This document shows, in pieces, positions 8,371-17,398 of a stretch of DNA of 46,774 bases. Location of the stretch: the NCBI RefSeq assembly GCF_029813775.1, contig NZ_JARVKW010000054.1:1-46774 (forward strand). The letters are read 5' to 3'. The DNA is from Streptomyces sp. DH24. Its GTDB lineage: Bacteria; Actinomycetota; Actinomycetes; Streptomycetales; Streptomycetaceae. The notes under the pieces were generated by a model. The model searched no databases, was not told the DNA's origin, and worked only from the letters and a program-made list of their open reading frames with translations. Each line of letters opens with the position of its first letter. Positions within the stretch are counted from its first letter, which is position 1. The translations under genes were made by a program, and so were the position numbers.

Positions 8371-8660
8371 CCGACCCGGGTCGGCGACAGCGGGGCCTGG
8401 ACGGGGCCGGGCCTCCCCCGGTCGGCGACAGCGCGCCCCGGGCGGGGCAGGTTTTCGCCCGGGTCGGCGACCGCACGCCCCGGGCAGGGCCGTCCTCTCG
8501 GGACCAGCGACACCAGGCCCCGGCCGAGCCCGCCACCCCCGGACCAGCAACACCAGACCCCGGCCGAGCCCATCACCCCGACACCAGCAACACCAGACCC
8601 CCGGGCAGAACCCGTCACCCCCGGGTCAGCGACAGCAGGTCACGGGCCGGGCCCGTCGGG
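8371..8660. repeat. imperfect tandem repeat, about 40 bp, seven copies
   Basis: The core (C)AGCRACA or CGGCGACA recurs at 8382, 8423, 8465, 8505, 8545, 8585 and 8628, spacings of 41, 42, 40, 40, 40 and 43 bases. Flanking CCCCGGCCGAGCCC-like sequence is shared by neighbouring units. It fills the convergent gap between the hydrolase and LysR genes, and its last unit encodes the C-terminal residues SLTRG of the LysR protein. Confidence 0.75.
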
Positions 8661-9571
8661 CGGTGGCCCGTCGGCCAGACCGCCCGGAGGTCTCTCGTCA
8701 GGGCGATGCCCTCGACCGGCACGGGGACCAGGCGGCGCATGGACAGCTCCTCGCCCACGGCCAGTTCGCTGAGGACCGCCGGGCCCGCGCCGCTGACCGC
8801 CGCCGCCTTCACGGCCGTCGTGGAGGACAGTTCGATCAGCGGGCGGGCCAGGCCGCCCAGGGCGGCGTCCAGGACCTGACGGGTGCCGGAGCCCTTCTCG
8901 CGCAGGATCAGCGGGGTCGTCGCCAGCTCCTGCGGGGCCAGCGGCCTGCGCCGCCTGGCCCAGGGATGGCGGGGCGCCGCGACGACGATCAGCCGGTCGT
9001 GGGCGATGACGGCGGAGTCCAGGCCGGCCGGCACCGACAGGCCCTCCACGAAGCCCAGGTCGGCCTCGTCGGACAGCAGGCGTTCGGCGACCGCCGCCGA
9101 GTTCCCGGCGAGCAGCGACACCGCCGTGTCCGGGCGCTGGGCGCGCAGCGCGAGCAGCCAGCCCGGCAGCAGGTACTCCGCGATGGTCATGCTCGCCGCC
9201 ACCCGCAGCCGGGAGTCGCGCCGGTCCCGCAGCGCCTGCGCCCCGGCGTCGAACGCCTCCGCGGCCTCCACGATGCGGCGCGCCCAGTCGGTGACGAGGG
9301 CGCCGGCGTCGGTGAGCCGGGAGCCGCGCGGCGAGCGGTCCACGAGGGCCACCCCGAGCTGCCGTTCCATCGACCGGATACGGCTGCTGGCGGCGGGCTG
9401 GGTGATGCCGAGCTCCCGGGCGGCGCCGCCGAGGCTGCCGAGCCGCGCGACCGCCAGCAGCAGTTCCAGCGCTCCGAGGTCGGGCACCCGGTGCGCCAGT
9501 GGCCCGCCGGCGGAAGGCCGGGAGGCGTCGTGCCCGTCCGTCGTACTCGCGCTGTCACCGCTCCTGCTCAT
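8615..9571 (-). CDS. LysR-family transcriptional regulator
   Basis: This 318-residue regulator has a LysR helix-turn-helix at about residues 33-90 (LGSLGGAARELGITQPAASSRI) and a periplasmic-binding-like effector domain from about 110 to 305. It is transcribed divergently from the TDT transporter gene, the usual arrangement for a LysR activator and its target. A 13-base T-N11-A box with TATG/CATA arms lies 10 bases upstream. The ATG at 9571 is preceded by TAAGCT six bases upstream, a -10-like hexamer, so the transcript may be leaderless. The last few codons fall inside the 40-bp tandem repeat, so the C-terminus may vary between strains. The ligand is unknown, perhaps the substrate of the transporter. 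Confidence 0.88.
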   Translation of the reverse strand: MSRSGDSASTTDGHDASRPSAGGPLAHRVPDLGALELLLAVARLGSLGGAARELGITQPAASSRIRSMERQLGVALVDRSPRGSRLTDAGALVTDWARRIVEAAEAFDAGAQALRDRRDSRLRVAASMTIAEYLLPGWLLALRAQRPDTAVSLLAGNSAAVAERLLSDEADLGFVEGLSVPAGLDSAVIAHDRLIVVAAPRHPWARRRRPLAPQELATTPLILREKGSGTRQVLDAALGGLARPLIELSSTTAVKAAAVSGAGPAVLSELAVGEELSMRRLVPVPVEGIALTRDLRAVWPTGHRPTGPARDLLSLTRG

Positions 9572-9580
9572 AAACCCAGC

Positions 9581-9593
9581 TTATGTTGTCATA
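9581..9593. promoter_or_regulatory. candidate LysR box
   Basis: TTATGTTGTCATA fits T-N11-A and contains a perfect TATG-N4-CATA inverted repeat. It lies in the 62-base divergent gap between the lysR and transporter genes. Confidence 0.5.
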
Positions 9594-9633
9594 GGGGCAT
9601 ACTCCCTGGTGGCGGGGGACGGGGGACGCGACC

Positions 9634-10818
<1,185 letters not shown>

Positions 10819-11446
10819 CCAGCGCGCAGCGCAGTCCCGGGAAGGCCTCGGGTCCGTCGTCGGCGGTGAAGCGGTAGGGCTCGTCGGGGAGCACCACGAG
10901 GTCCGGGGCCGCCGCGCGCAGGTCGGCCGCAGGGACGCGCGGATAGCGTTCCGCGTGGGTCGCGTACAGGTGGTCGACGCCGAGGCGGGCCAGCACGTCA
11001 CCGGCGAAGGTGTCCCGGCCGAGCACCATCCACGGGCGGCGCCACACGGGCACGACGGCCGTCGTACGACGTTCCGGCGGCGCCGGCGCCGACCAGGTCT
11101 CCTCGGCCTCGTCCAGCCACCGGGGACGACCGGGCGCCCCGCAGGCCCGCAGCACCCGCGCCAGTTCCCGGAAGGCCTCGGGCACGTCGCGCACCTGAGT
11201 GACCAGCACGTCGGCGCCGCCCGCCCGCAGGGCGTCGAGGTCCGGGGCGCGGTTCTCCTCCTCGTTGGCGATCACCAGGTCGGGGGCGAGGGAGAGGATC
11301 CGGTCGGTCTTCGGGTTCTTGGTGCCGCCGATCCGTACGACGTCCAGGTCCGCCGGGTGCGTGCACCCAGTCCGTGGCGCCGACGAGGGCGCCGGGCAGC
11401 GTCGCGGCCACCGCCTCCGTCAGGGACGGCACCAGCGAGACGACCC

Positions 11447-12016
11447 TCACTGCGGCGGCCTGTCCCGGACCGCCTCGATGTGCTCGGCGACCGCGACGAC
11501 CAGCAGCCGCGTCTCGGAGACCGTGGCCCGCCAGCGGTGCCGCACCCCGCCGGTGAGGTAGAGGGTGTCGCCGCGGCCGAGGCGGTAGGCGCGGCCCTCG
11601 GCCTCGATCTCCACGGCGCCGTCGGCCACGTACATCAACTGGTCGTTGCGGTACTGGAATTCACGGCCCGCGTCGTGGTCGCCGGTGAATTCCGAGGCGT
11701 GCATCTGGTGGTGGCCGCGCACCAGGGACCGCACCCGGGGCTCCGGGAGCGGCTCGCCCGGCTCGGCGCGGACGACGTCCACGCTGCACGCCGGGTCGGC
11801 CGCCGCGAGGAGTTCGACGGCGGTGGTGCGCAGCGCGTCGGCGACCTTCTCCAGGGAACTGGTGCTGGGCCGGGCCCGCTCGTTCTCGATCTGGCTGAGG
11901 AACGGCACGGACAGGCCGCTGCGTTCGGCCACGACGGCGAGAGTGAGCTCCAGGGCCCGGCGCCGCCGCCGCACGGCCGCGCCCACCCGCAAGGGCTGTT
12001 CTTTGTGGTCGCCCAT
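11447..12016 (-). CDS. XRE-type HTH regulator with C-terminal cupin domain
   Basis: This 189-residue protein has an XRE helix-turn-helix at about residues 10-65 (LAVVAERSGLSVPFLSQIENERARPS) and a cupin effector domain at about 100-185 (YVADGAVEIEAEGRAYRLGRGD, then GGVRHRW). Such two-domain regulators usually repress small catabolic or stress genes and bind a small ligand in the cupin barrel. The ATG at 12016 is chosen because GGAGG lies upstream and the HTH begins soon after; a frame extension to 12073 adds only basic residues. Its stop overlaps the start of the frameshifted binding-protein gene by four bases, so the two form an operon. The target is unknown. Palindromes 135-180 bases upstream may be its own operators. 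Confidence 0.85.
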   Translation of the reverse strand: MGDHKEQPLRVGAAVRRRRRALELTLAVVAERSGLSVPFLSQIENERARPSTSSLEKVADALRTTAVELLAAADPACSVDVVRAEPGEPLPEPRVRSLVRGHHQMHASEFTGDHDAGREFQYRNDQLMYVADGAVEIEAEGRAYRLGRGDTLYLTGGVRHRWRATVSETRLLVVAVAEHIEAVRDRPPQ

Positions 12017-12369
12017 CGCTCCGGCTCCCTCCTTCGCTCGTCCCTCGGCCACCCGCGCCCGTCGCCGGCGCACCTCCGCTTTCGGGTTCTCTGCACCCTA
12101 CGCATGGTCGGCAAACCGATTCACGCGCCCGTCACATGCACGTCACGCCGTCAGGGTTGCGACCTGATGGTTCGCGCCATGGAACGACGGGACGTTCCGT
12201 CGGGTCAATGCGCGGTCGCTTTTCCGTGTTCCCTTCCTGCCGGAGGTTTCCCCTCCCCGGGACGCGCGGCCGTGGCCGTACGTGTTTGGCCGAATCCTTA
12301 CCGCGGGCGCCGGGCAGTCACCCGGTAACCATAAGGGCGCCCGGTATCCGGCCCCGGGGAGCCCTCGGG
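12017..12369. other. intergenic region with two palindromes and no convincing gene
   Basis: This 353-base gap holds TCAGG-N7-CCTGA (12151-12167) and GGAACG-N6-CGTTCC (12181-12198), both perfect in their arms, upstream of the HTH-cupin gene, and a hairpin at 12304-12343 behind the transporter operon. A minus-strand frame of 91 codons here has no recognisable content and is not called. Confidence 0.6.
12304..12343 (-). terminator. possible terminator after the osmoprotectant operon
   Basis: CGGGCGCC (12304-12311) can pair with GGCGCCCG (12336-12343), with an inner competing hairpin CCGGG/CCCGG. It starts 27 bases past the permease stop. No T-tract follows, so the call is weak. Confidence 0.35.
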
Positions 12370-14985
12370 TCACCGCGGGGTCATGCGCTCGACCATGTCC
12401 GGGTGCTCCTCCAGCCACGCGGCGACGGCCTCTTCCTCGTGGCCCTGGCCGCGCTCGTTGATCTCGGCCTCCAGAGTGCCCAGCTCGTCCTCACTCATAC
12501 GGAATCCCTTGATCCACTTGGTGAGCTGCGGGTACTGCTCGGGGAACTTCGCGCTGGAGATCGTGCGGATCGTGTTGCCCTCGCCGAAGAGCTTCTTCTC
12601 GTCCTTCAGCTTGGTCAGCTCGTACTGGCTGTACGCCCAGTGCGGCGACCACAGCACGACGACGACGGGCTCCTTCTTGGCGTAGGCGCGCTTGAGCTCC
12701 GCCAGCATCGCCGGGGTGGAGCCGTCGACGACCTTGTACTCCTTGTCGAGGCCGTAGCCCGGCAGGACGTCCTTCTTGAGCAGGTTCATCTCGCCGGTGC
12801 CCGGCTCGATGCCGATGATCTTCCCGTCGAAGCGGTCGGCCTTGCCCTTGAGGTCCGCGAGGGACTCGACGTCCTTCACGTACGAGGGGACGGCCAGCTC
12901 CAGGGACGTCGGCTCGTACCAGGTGCCGAGGTCGTTGAGTCTGTCCTTGTGCTGGTCCCAGTAGTTCTTCTGGGCGTAGGGCAGCCAGGCGTCGAAGTTG
13001 AGGTCGAGGTCGCCCGAGGCCAGACCGGTGTAGACCGGGCCGACGTCCATCTGCTTCAGGTTCAGCCGGTAGCCGCGCCGCTCCAGGACGTTCTTCCACA
13101 GGTAGGTGACGGCGATGTCCTCGTCCCAGGGGAACCAGGCCACGTCCAGGGGCCGCTTCGCCTCGGCGGGGGTGCCGCCCGCGCCGTTCCCGGCCGGGGC
13201 GAGCTTGTCGACGACGCCGGGGTTCTGCTTCAGCCAGGTCTTGACCGCCTGCTGCTGCTTGCCCTTGCCGGCCTTGTTGATCTCGGCTTCGAGGCTCGTG
13301 AGCTGCTTCTCGGTCATCTCGAAGTTCTTCAGCCACTCGCCGACGACCGGGTTGTCGGCCGCGAAACCCTTGCGGGACAGCGTGTGCACGCCGTCGCCCT
13401 TGCCCCAGGTGCCCTTCGGGCCCTTGAGCTTCTTCAGGCCGTAGTCGCTGTAGGCCCAGTGCGGGGACCACAGGGTGACGACGATCGGCTTCTTGTCGGC
13501 GTAGGCGCGCTTGAGCTGCGCGAGCATCGCCGGGGTGGAGCTGTCGACGACCTTGTACTCGCTGTCGAGGCCGTACTCCTTGAGGACCTTGCTCTTGAGC
13601 AGGGACATCATTCCGGCGCTGGGCTCGATGCCGGTGATCTTTCCGCCGAACCGCCCGGCCTTGCCCTTGAGGTCCTCAAGGGAGTTGACGTCCTTCATGT
13701 ACGACGGGACGGTCAGCTCCAGGGACGTCTCGTCGTACCAGGAGCCGAGGTCGTCGAGCTGCTTGCCGTACTTCTTCCAGTACGACTCGTGGGTGGTGGG
13801 CAGCCACGCGTCCGTCTGGAAGTCGATGTCGCCGCTCGCCAGGGACGTGTACAGCGGGCCGGCCTCCATCTGCTTGGTCTCGACCTCGTAGCCGCGCCGC
13901 TCCAGGATCTCCTTCCACAGGAAGGTGGAGGCGACGCCCTCGTCCCAGGGGATGTAGCCGATGCTGATCTTCTTGCCCCGGCCGACGTTGCCGTCGGCGG
14001 CGGTGGCGGTGCCCTTGTCGGCGCTGCCGAACATGCCCATGCCGCCCGCGACGAGGGCGAGCACCACGACGCCGATCACGGCGACGGACGGACGGGGCCG
14101 GTACGACCAGATCTTCAGGCCCTGGGTGGCGCGCAGCCGGGCCGCGGCGCGGCGGCCGAGCGGGGACACCTGGGTGCCGAGGGCGCTGGTCATGCGGTCG
14201 AGGTAGATCGCGAGGATCACGATCGCGACACCGGCCTCGGAGCCGAGGCCCACGTTGAGCTGGCCGATGGCCTCGTTGACGTCGCCGCCGAGACCGTCGG
14301 CGCCGACCATGCCGGCGATGGCGGCCATCGACAGGCCGAGCATGATGACCTGGTTGACGCCCGCCATGACGGTGGGCAGGGCCAGCGGCAGCTGGACGCG
14401 CAGGAGGATGTTGCGCGGCGTGGTGCCGAACGCCTCGGCGGCCTCGACCAGTTCCTTGTCGACCTGCCGGATGCCCAGCTCGGTCATGCGGACGCCGGGG
14501 GCCAGCGCGAAGATCAGGGTGGCGACGATGCCCGCGGGGGCGCCGCTGCCGAAGAAGAGGATCGCCGGGATGAGGTAGATCATCGCGGGCAGCGTCTGCA
14601 TGAAGTCCAGCACCGGCCGGACCACACCGCTGACGCGCTCCGAGCGGGCCGCCCAGATGCCGACGGGCACCGAGACGACGAGCGCGATGATCGTCGCGAC
14701 GAGGACCAGGGAGAGGGTCATCATCGCGTTCTCCCACAGCCCGAGGGAGTCGATGAACGCGAACCCCGCGAAGGCCAGCACACCGGCGACGGTGCCGCGC
14801 AGCCAGAAGGCGATCACGGCGAAGATGCCGGCCAGCAGGAGGGGCTCGGGGGCCTGGAGGACGGCGTCGATGCCGTCGTAGGCGCCGAGGAAGACCGTCT
14901 TGAGGAAGTCGAACAGCCACGACACGTTGTCGAGCAGCCAGTCGACGGAGCTGTTGACCCAGTCGCCGAAGGGGATCCTAGGCAT
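12370..14985 (-). CDS. glycine betaine/proline-type ABC transporter permease fused to two substrate-binding domains
   Basis: This 871-residue protein combines an OpuAB-type permease (about residues 1-300, several membrane spans, with the EAAEAFGTTPRNILLRVQLP loop that contacts the ATPase) and two OpuAC-type binding domains. Domain 1 spans about 335-600 and domain 2 about 615-868. Both keep aromatic ligand-box segments: GYIPWDEGVASTFLW, DAWLPTTHESYW and WSPHWAYSDY in the first; AWFPWDEDIAVTYLW, DAWLPYAQKNYW and WSPHWAYSQY in the second. Single permease-binding-domain fusions are known in OpuA; here a functional transporter dimer would carry four. The ATG at 14985 lies eight bases inside the end of the ATPase gene. 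The expected role is uptake of betaine-like osmoprotectants. Confidence 0.9.
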   Translation of the reverse strand: MPRIPFGDWVNSSVDWLLDNVSWLFDFLKTVFLGAYDGIDAVLQAPEPLLLAGIFAVIAFWLRGTVAGVLAFAGFAFIDSLGLWENAMMTLSLVLVATIIALVVSVPVGIWAARSERVSGVVRPVLDFMQTLPAMIYLIPAILFFGSGAPAGIVATLIFALAPGVRMTELGIRQVDKELVEAAEAFGTTPRNILLRVQLPLALPTVMAGVNQVIMLGLSMAAIAGMVGADGLGGDVNEAIGQLNVGLGSEAGVAIVILAIYLDRMTSALGTQVSPLGRRAAARLRATQGLKIWSYRPRPSVAVIGVVVLALVAGGMGMFGSADKGTATAADGNVGRGKKISIGYIPWDEGVASTFLWKEILERRGYEVETKQMEAGPLYTSLASGDIDFQTDAWLPTTHESYWKKYGKQLDDLGSWYDETSLELTVPSYMKDVNSLEDLKGKAGRFGGKITGIEPSAGMMSLLKSKVLKEYGLDSEYKVVDSSTPAMLAQLKRAYADKKPIVVTLWSPHWAYSDYGLKKLKGPKGTWGKGDGVHTLSRKGFAADNPVVGEWLKNFEMTEKQLTSLEAEINKAGKGKQQQAVKTWLKQNPGVVDKLAPAGNGAGGTPAEAKRPLDVAWFPWDEDIAVTYLWKNVLERRGYRLNLKQMDVGPVYTGLASGDLDLNFDAWLPYAQKNYWDQHKDRLNDLGTWYEPTSLELAVPSYVKDVESLADLKGKADRFDGKIIGIEPGTGEMNLLKKDVLPGYGLDKEYKVVDGSTPAMLAELKRAYAKKEPVVVVLWSPHWAYSQYELTKLKDEKKLFGEGNTIRTISSAKFPEQYPQLTKWIKGFRMSEDELGTLEAEINERGQGHEEEAVAAWLEEHPDMVERMTPR

Positions 14986-16066
14986 TGGCGATCACCTTCT
15001 CCCCGTCCTGGGCGCTCGGGGAGCCGCAGGGCTCGGGCGCGCCCTGCTCGTCGCCGAGGAAGCCGACCAGCCGCTGCCGGGGCACGACCCCGACGACCTC
15101 GCGGTGCTCGTCGAGGACGGCGACCGGGTGGGCCAGCCGGGCGCTGAGGGCGCACAGGTCGGTGAACGACGTGTCGGTGGTCGCCGTGTCGCAGTCGCAG
15201 TCGGCCTCGTCGCCGCTGACGTCGCGGTCCATCACGGACTCGGCGGTCAGCACGCGGGAGCGGTCGACGTCCTGCGTGAAGGAGGCGACGTAGTCGTCGG
15301 CGGGCCGCAGCAGGATGTCCTCGGCGGTGCCGGTCTGCACGATGCGGCCGTCGCGCATGACGGCGATGCGGTCGCCCAGGCGCATGGCCTCGTTGAGGTC
15401 GTGGGTGATGAAGACGATGGTCTTCTTCAGCGTGCGCTGGAGCTCCAGGAGCTGGTCCTGCATGTCGCGGCGGATCAGCGGGTCGAGGGCGCTGAAGGAC
15501 TCGTCCATCAGCAGCAGATCGGCGTCGGTGGCCAGCGCGCGGGCCAGGCCCACGCGCTGCTGCATGCCGCCGGACAGCTCGTCGGGCCAGGACTTCTCCC
15601 AGCCGGCCAGGCCACACAGGGCGAGCGCCTCGTCGGCGCGCCGTGCGCGCTCGGCGCGGGGCACGCCCTGCACTTCCAGACCGTAGGCGGCGTTCTCGCG
15701 CACGCTGCGGTGCGGGAAGAGCGCGAAGTGCTGGAAGACCATGCTGATCTTCCGGGAGCGGACCTCGCGCAGTTCGCGGTCGCCGAGTGCGGTCAGGTCC
15801 TGGCCGTCGAAGCGGACGTGGCCCGCGGTCGGTTCGAGCAGGCCGTTGAGCATGCGCAGCAGAGTGGACTTGCCGGAGCCGGACAGGCCCATGACGACGA
15901 AGATCTGGCCCGGCTCGACCGTGAAGGAGGCGTCGATCACGGCGGCCGTGGTGCCGTCCGCACGCAGCTCCTCCCGGTCCACCCCTTGCTGGAGCTGTGT
16001 GACCGACTCGTCCGGTCGTCTCCCGAACACCTTGTACAGGTGCTCGGCCTCAAGCGTCGCTGACAC
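14978..16066 (-). CDS. glycine betaine/proline-type ABC transporter ATPase (OpuAA/ProV-like)
   Basis: This 362-residue ATPase has Walker A GLSGSGKST, the signature LSGGMQQR, Walker B LLLMDESFSALD and the switch His in FITHDLNEA. The N-terminal AEHLYKVFGRRPDES and the insertion before Walker A are typical of the betaine subgroup. The C-terminal 80 residues resemble a CBS regulatory region (ESVMDRDV, HPVAVLDEHREVVGVV), normally an ionic-strength sensor, interrupted by an acidic Cys-containing stretch DEADCDCDT. The GTG at 16066 follows AGAAGG. It is the first gene of the two-gene operon with the permease-binding-protein fusion. A TTCAA-N3-TTGAA palindrome lies 56 bases upstream. Confidence 0.92.
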   Translation of the reverse strand: MSATLEAEHLYKVFGRRPDESVTQLQQGVDREELRADGTTAAVIDASFTVEPGQIFVVMGLSGSGKSTLLRMLNGLLEPTAGHVRFDGQDLTALGDRELREVRSRKISMVFQHFALFPHRSVRENAAYGLEVQGVPRAERARRADEALALCGLAGWEKSWPDELSGGMQQRVGLARALATDADLLLMDESFSALDPLIRRDMQDQLLELQRTLKKTIVFITHDLNEAMRLGDRIAVMRDGRIVQTGTAEDILLRPADDYVASFTQDVDRSRVLTAESVMDRDVSGDEADCDCDTATTDTSFTDLCALSARLAHPVAVLDEHREVVGVVPRQRLVGFLGDEQGAPEPCGSPSAQDGEKVIANA

Positions 16067-16121
16067 GCGTACCTTCTCGTCTCGACAGCAATGGAAACGG
16101 AGCGACGGGGCCGCGAACAGC

Positions 16122-16134
16122 TTCAAAAGTTGAA
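16122..16134. promoter_or_regulatory. TTCAA-AAG-TTGAA palindrome upstream of the osmoprotectant operon
   Basis: It has perfect 5-bp arms with a 3-base spacer in the divergent region between the transporter ATPase and the exonuclease. It is AT-rich in a GC-rich setting. No known factor is assigned. Confidence 0.35.
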
Positions 16135-16282
16135 CGCGCGACCGACATCGCTCCGAGGCCGCGCCTGCCCCCGGTCTTCGAACACAAACGCGCAAGTGTC
16201 GGAGGTCACACAGCGTTCACGGTTGACTCGCGTTCGGGCGTCGAGTGGTCACGGTGCGTGGTTGTCAGTGGCGTGCGGCATG

Positions 16283-17212
16283 ATGCGAGACGTGACCGGA
16301 CGACTGATGCTCCTCGACGCCGCCTCGCTCTATTTCCGCGCCTACTTCGGAGTCCCGGAGTCGGTCCGCGCCCCGGACGGCACGCCGGTGAACGCCGTGC
16401 GCGGGCTGCTGGAGTTCATCGACCGCCTCGTCAAGGACCACCGCCCCGACCGGCTGGTGGCCTGCATGGACGCCGACTGGCGGCCGCACTGGCGGGTCGA
16501 GCTCATCCCCTCGTACAAGGCGCACCGGGTCGCCGAGGAGCACGCGGCGGGGCCGGACGAGGAAGAGGTCCCGGACACCCTCTCGCCCCAGGTGCCCGTC
16601 ATCGAGGCCGTGCTCGACGCGCTGGGCATCGCCCGGGTGGGCGTCGCCGGGTACGAGGCGGACGACGTGATCGGCACGTTCACCGCCCGCGCCACGGGTC
16701 CGGTCGACATCGTCACCGGCGACCGCGACCTGTACCAGCTGGTGGACGACGGGCGCGGGGTCCGCGTGCTGTACCCGCTCAAGGGTGTGGGCACGCTCCA
16801 GGTGACCGACGAGTCCTGGCTCCGCGAGAAGTACGGCGTGGACGGACGCGGGTACGCGGACCTGGCGACGCTGCGCGGCGACCCGAGCGACGGACTGCCG
16901 GGCGTGCCGGGCGTCGGCGAGAAGACGGCGTCGAAGCTGCTGGCCGAGTTCGGCGACCTCGCCGGGATCCTGGCCGCGGTCGACGATCCGCGGGCGAAGT
17001 TGACCCCGACGCAGCGCAAGCGGCTGAACGAGGCGCGGCCGTATCTGGCGGTCGCGCCGAAGGTGGTGCGGGTCGCGGACGACGTCCCGCTGCCCGACGT
17101 CGACACGGCCGTCCCGGTCGCGCCGCGCGACCCGGCGGCACTGGAGGCGCTGGCGGCCCGCTGGGGCCTGGGCGGCTCGCTGCAGCGGTTGCTGACGACA
17201 CTCGGAGGGTGA
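16283..17212 (+). CDS. 5'-3' exonuclease (polymerase I N-terminal / FEN-like)
   Basis: This is a stand-alone flap/5'-nuclease domain of about 309 residues. Metal-binding acidic residues are visible in MLLDAAS, ACMDAD, YEADDVIG and TGDRDLYQLV, and the DNA-contacting helix-hairpin-helix is GLPGVPGVGEKTASKLL. Such proteins remove RNA primers or flaps and complement or duplicate the polymerase I exonuclease domain. The start is uncertain: ATGs at 16280 and 16283, and a GTG at 16292 that sits seven bases after CATGAT, a -10-like hexamer, are all possible. The 3' end falls in a 45-bp tandem repeat, and the stop codon lies in the first unit. It is transcribed divergently from the osmoprotectant operon. 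Confidence 0.9.
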   Translation: MRDVTGRLMLLDAASLYFRAYFGVPESVRAPDGTPVNAVRGLLEFIDRLVKDHRPDRLVACMDADWRPHWRVELIPSYKAHRVAEEHAAGPDEEEVPDTLSPQVPVIEAVLDALGIARVGVAGYEADDVIGTFTARATGPVDIVTGDRDLYQLVDDGRGVRVLYPLKGVGTLQVTDESWLREKYGVDGRGYADLATLRGDPSDGLPGVPGVGEKTASKLLAEFGDLAGILAAVDDPRAKLTPTQRKRLNEARPYLAVAPKVVRVADDVPLPDVDTAVPVAPRDPAALEALAARWGLGGSLQRLLTTLGG

Positions 17213-17319
17213 CGGCGCGTGCGTCCGCGGCGGTTGCCGACGACGCTCGGGGTGTGACGGCGTGTACGTCCGCAGCGGTTAGTGACGACGCTCGGAGTGT
17301 GCGGCATGTGCGACGCGCG
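17185..17319. repeat. 45-bp tandem repeat, three copies, at the exonuclease 3' end
   Basis: Units begin with GCGGTT at 17185, 17230 and 17275, exactly 45 bases apart, and share GACGACRCTCGGRG. The first unit contains the last nine codons and stop of the exonuclease gene; the other two are downstream copies of it. Confidence 0.8.
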
Positions 17320-17361
17320 CTCATCAGGGAACGCGTAGTGGTGCGCCGGGGGAAGTGCTAA

Positions 17362-17377
17362 CTTAGGTCACCCTAAG
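17362..17377. promoter_or_regulatory. iron box (DmdR/DtxR-type operator)
   Basis: CTTAGG-TCAC-CCTAAG is a perfect 6-4-6 inverted repeat close to the DtxR-family consensus. It ends 21 bases before the siderophore-interacting protein start, so iron would repress this gene. Confidence 0.85.
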
Positions 17378-17398
17378 CACGAGTCAGGGAGCTCCCTC

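Noticed and set aside
8371..8660. CRISPR array in the 40-bp repeat
   Set aside because: Units are contiguous and imperfect, without unique spacers, and no cas genes are present.
12143..12418. Minus-strand frame of 91 codons in the intergenic region before the osmoprotectant operon
   Set aside because: No recognisable domain, and it overlaps palindromes and the hairpin.
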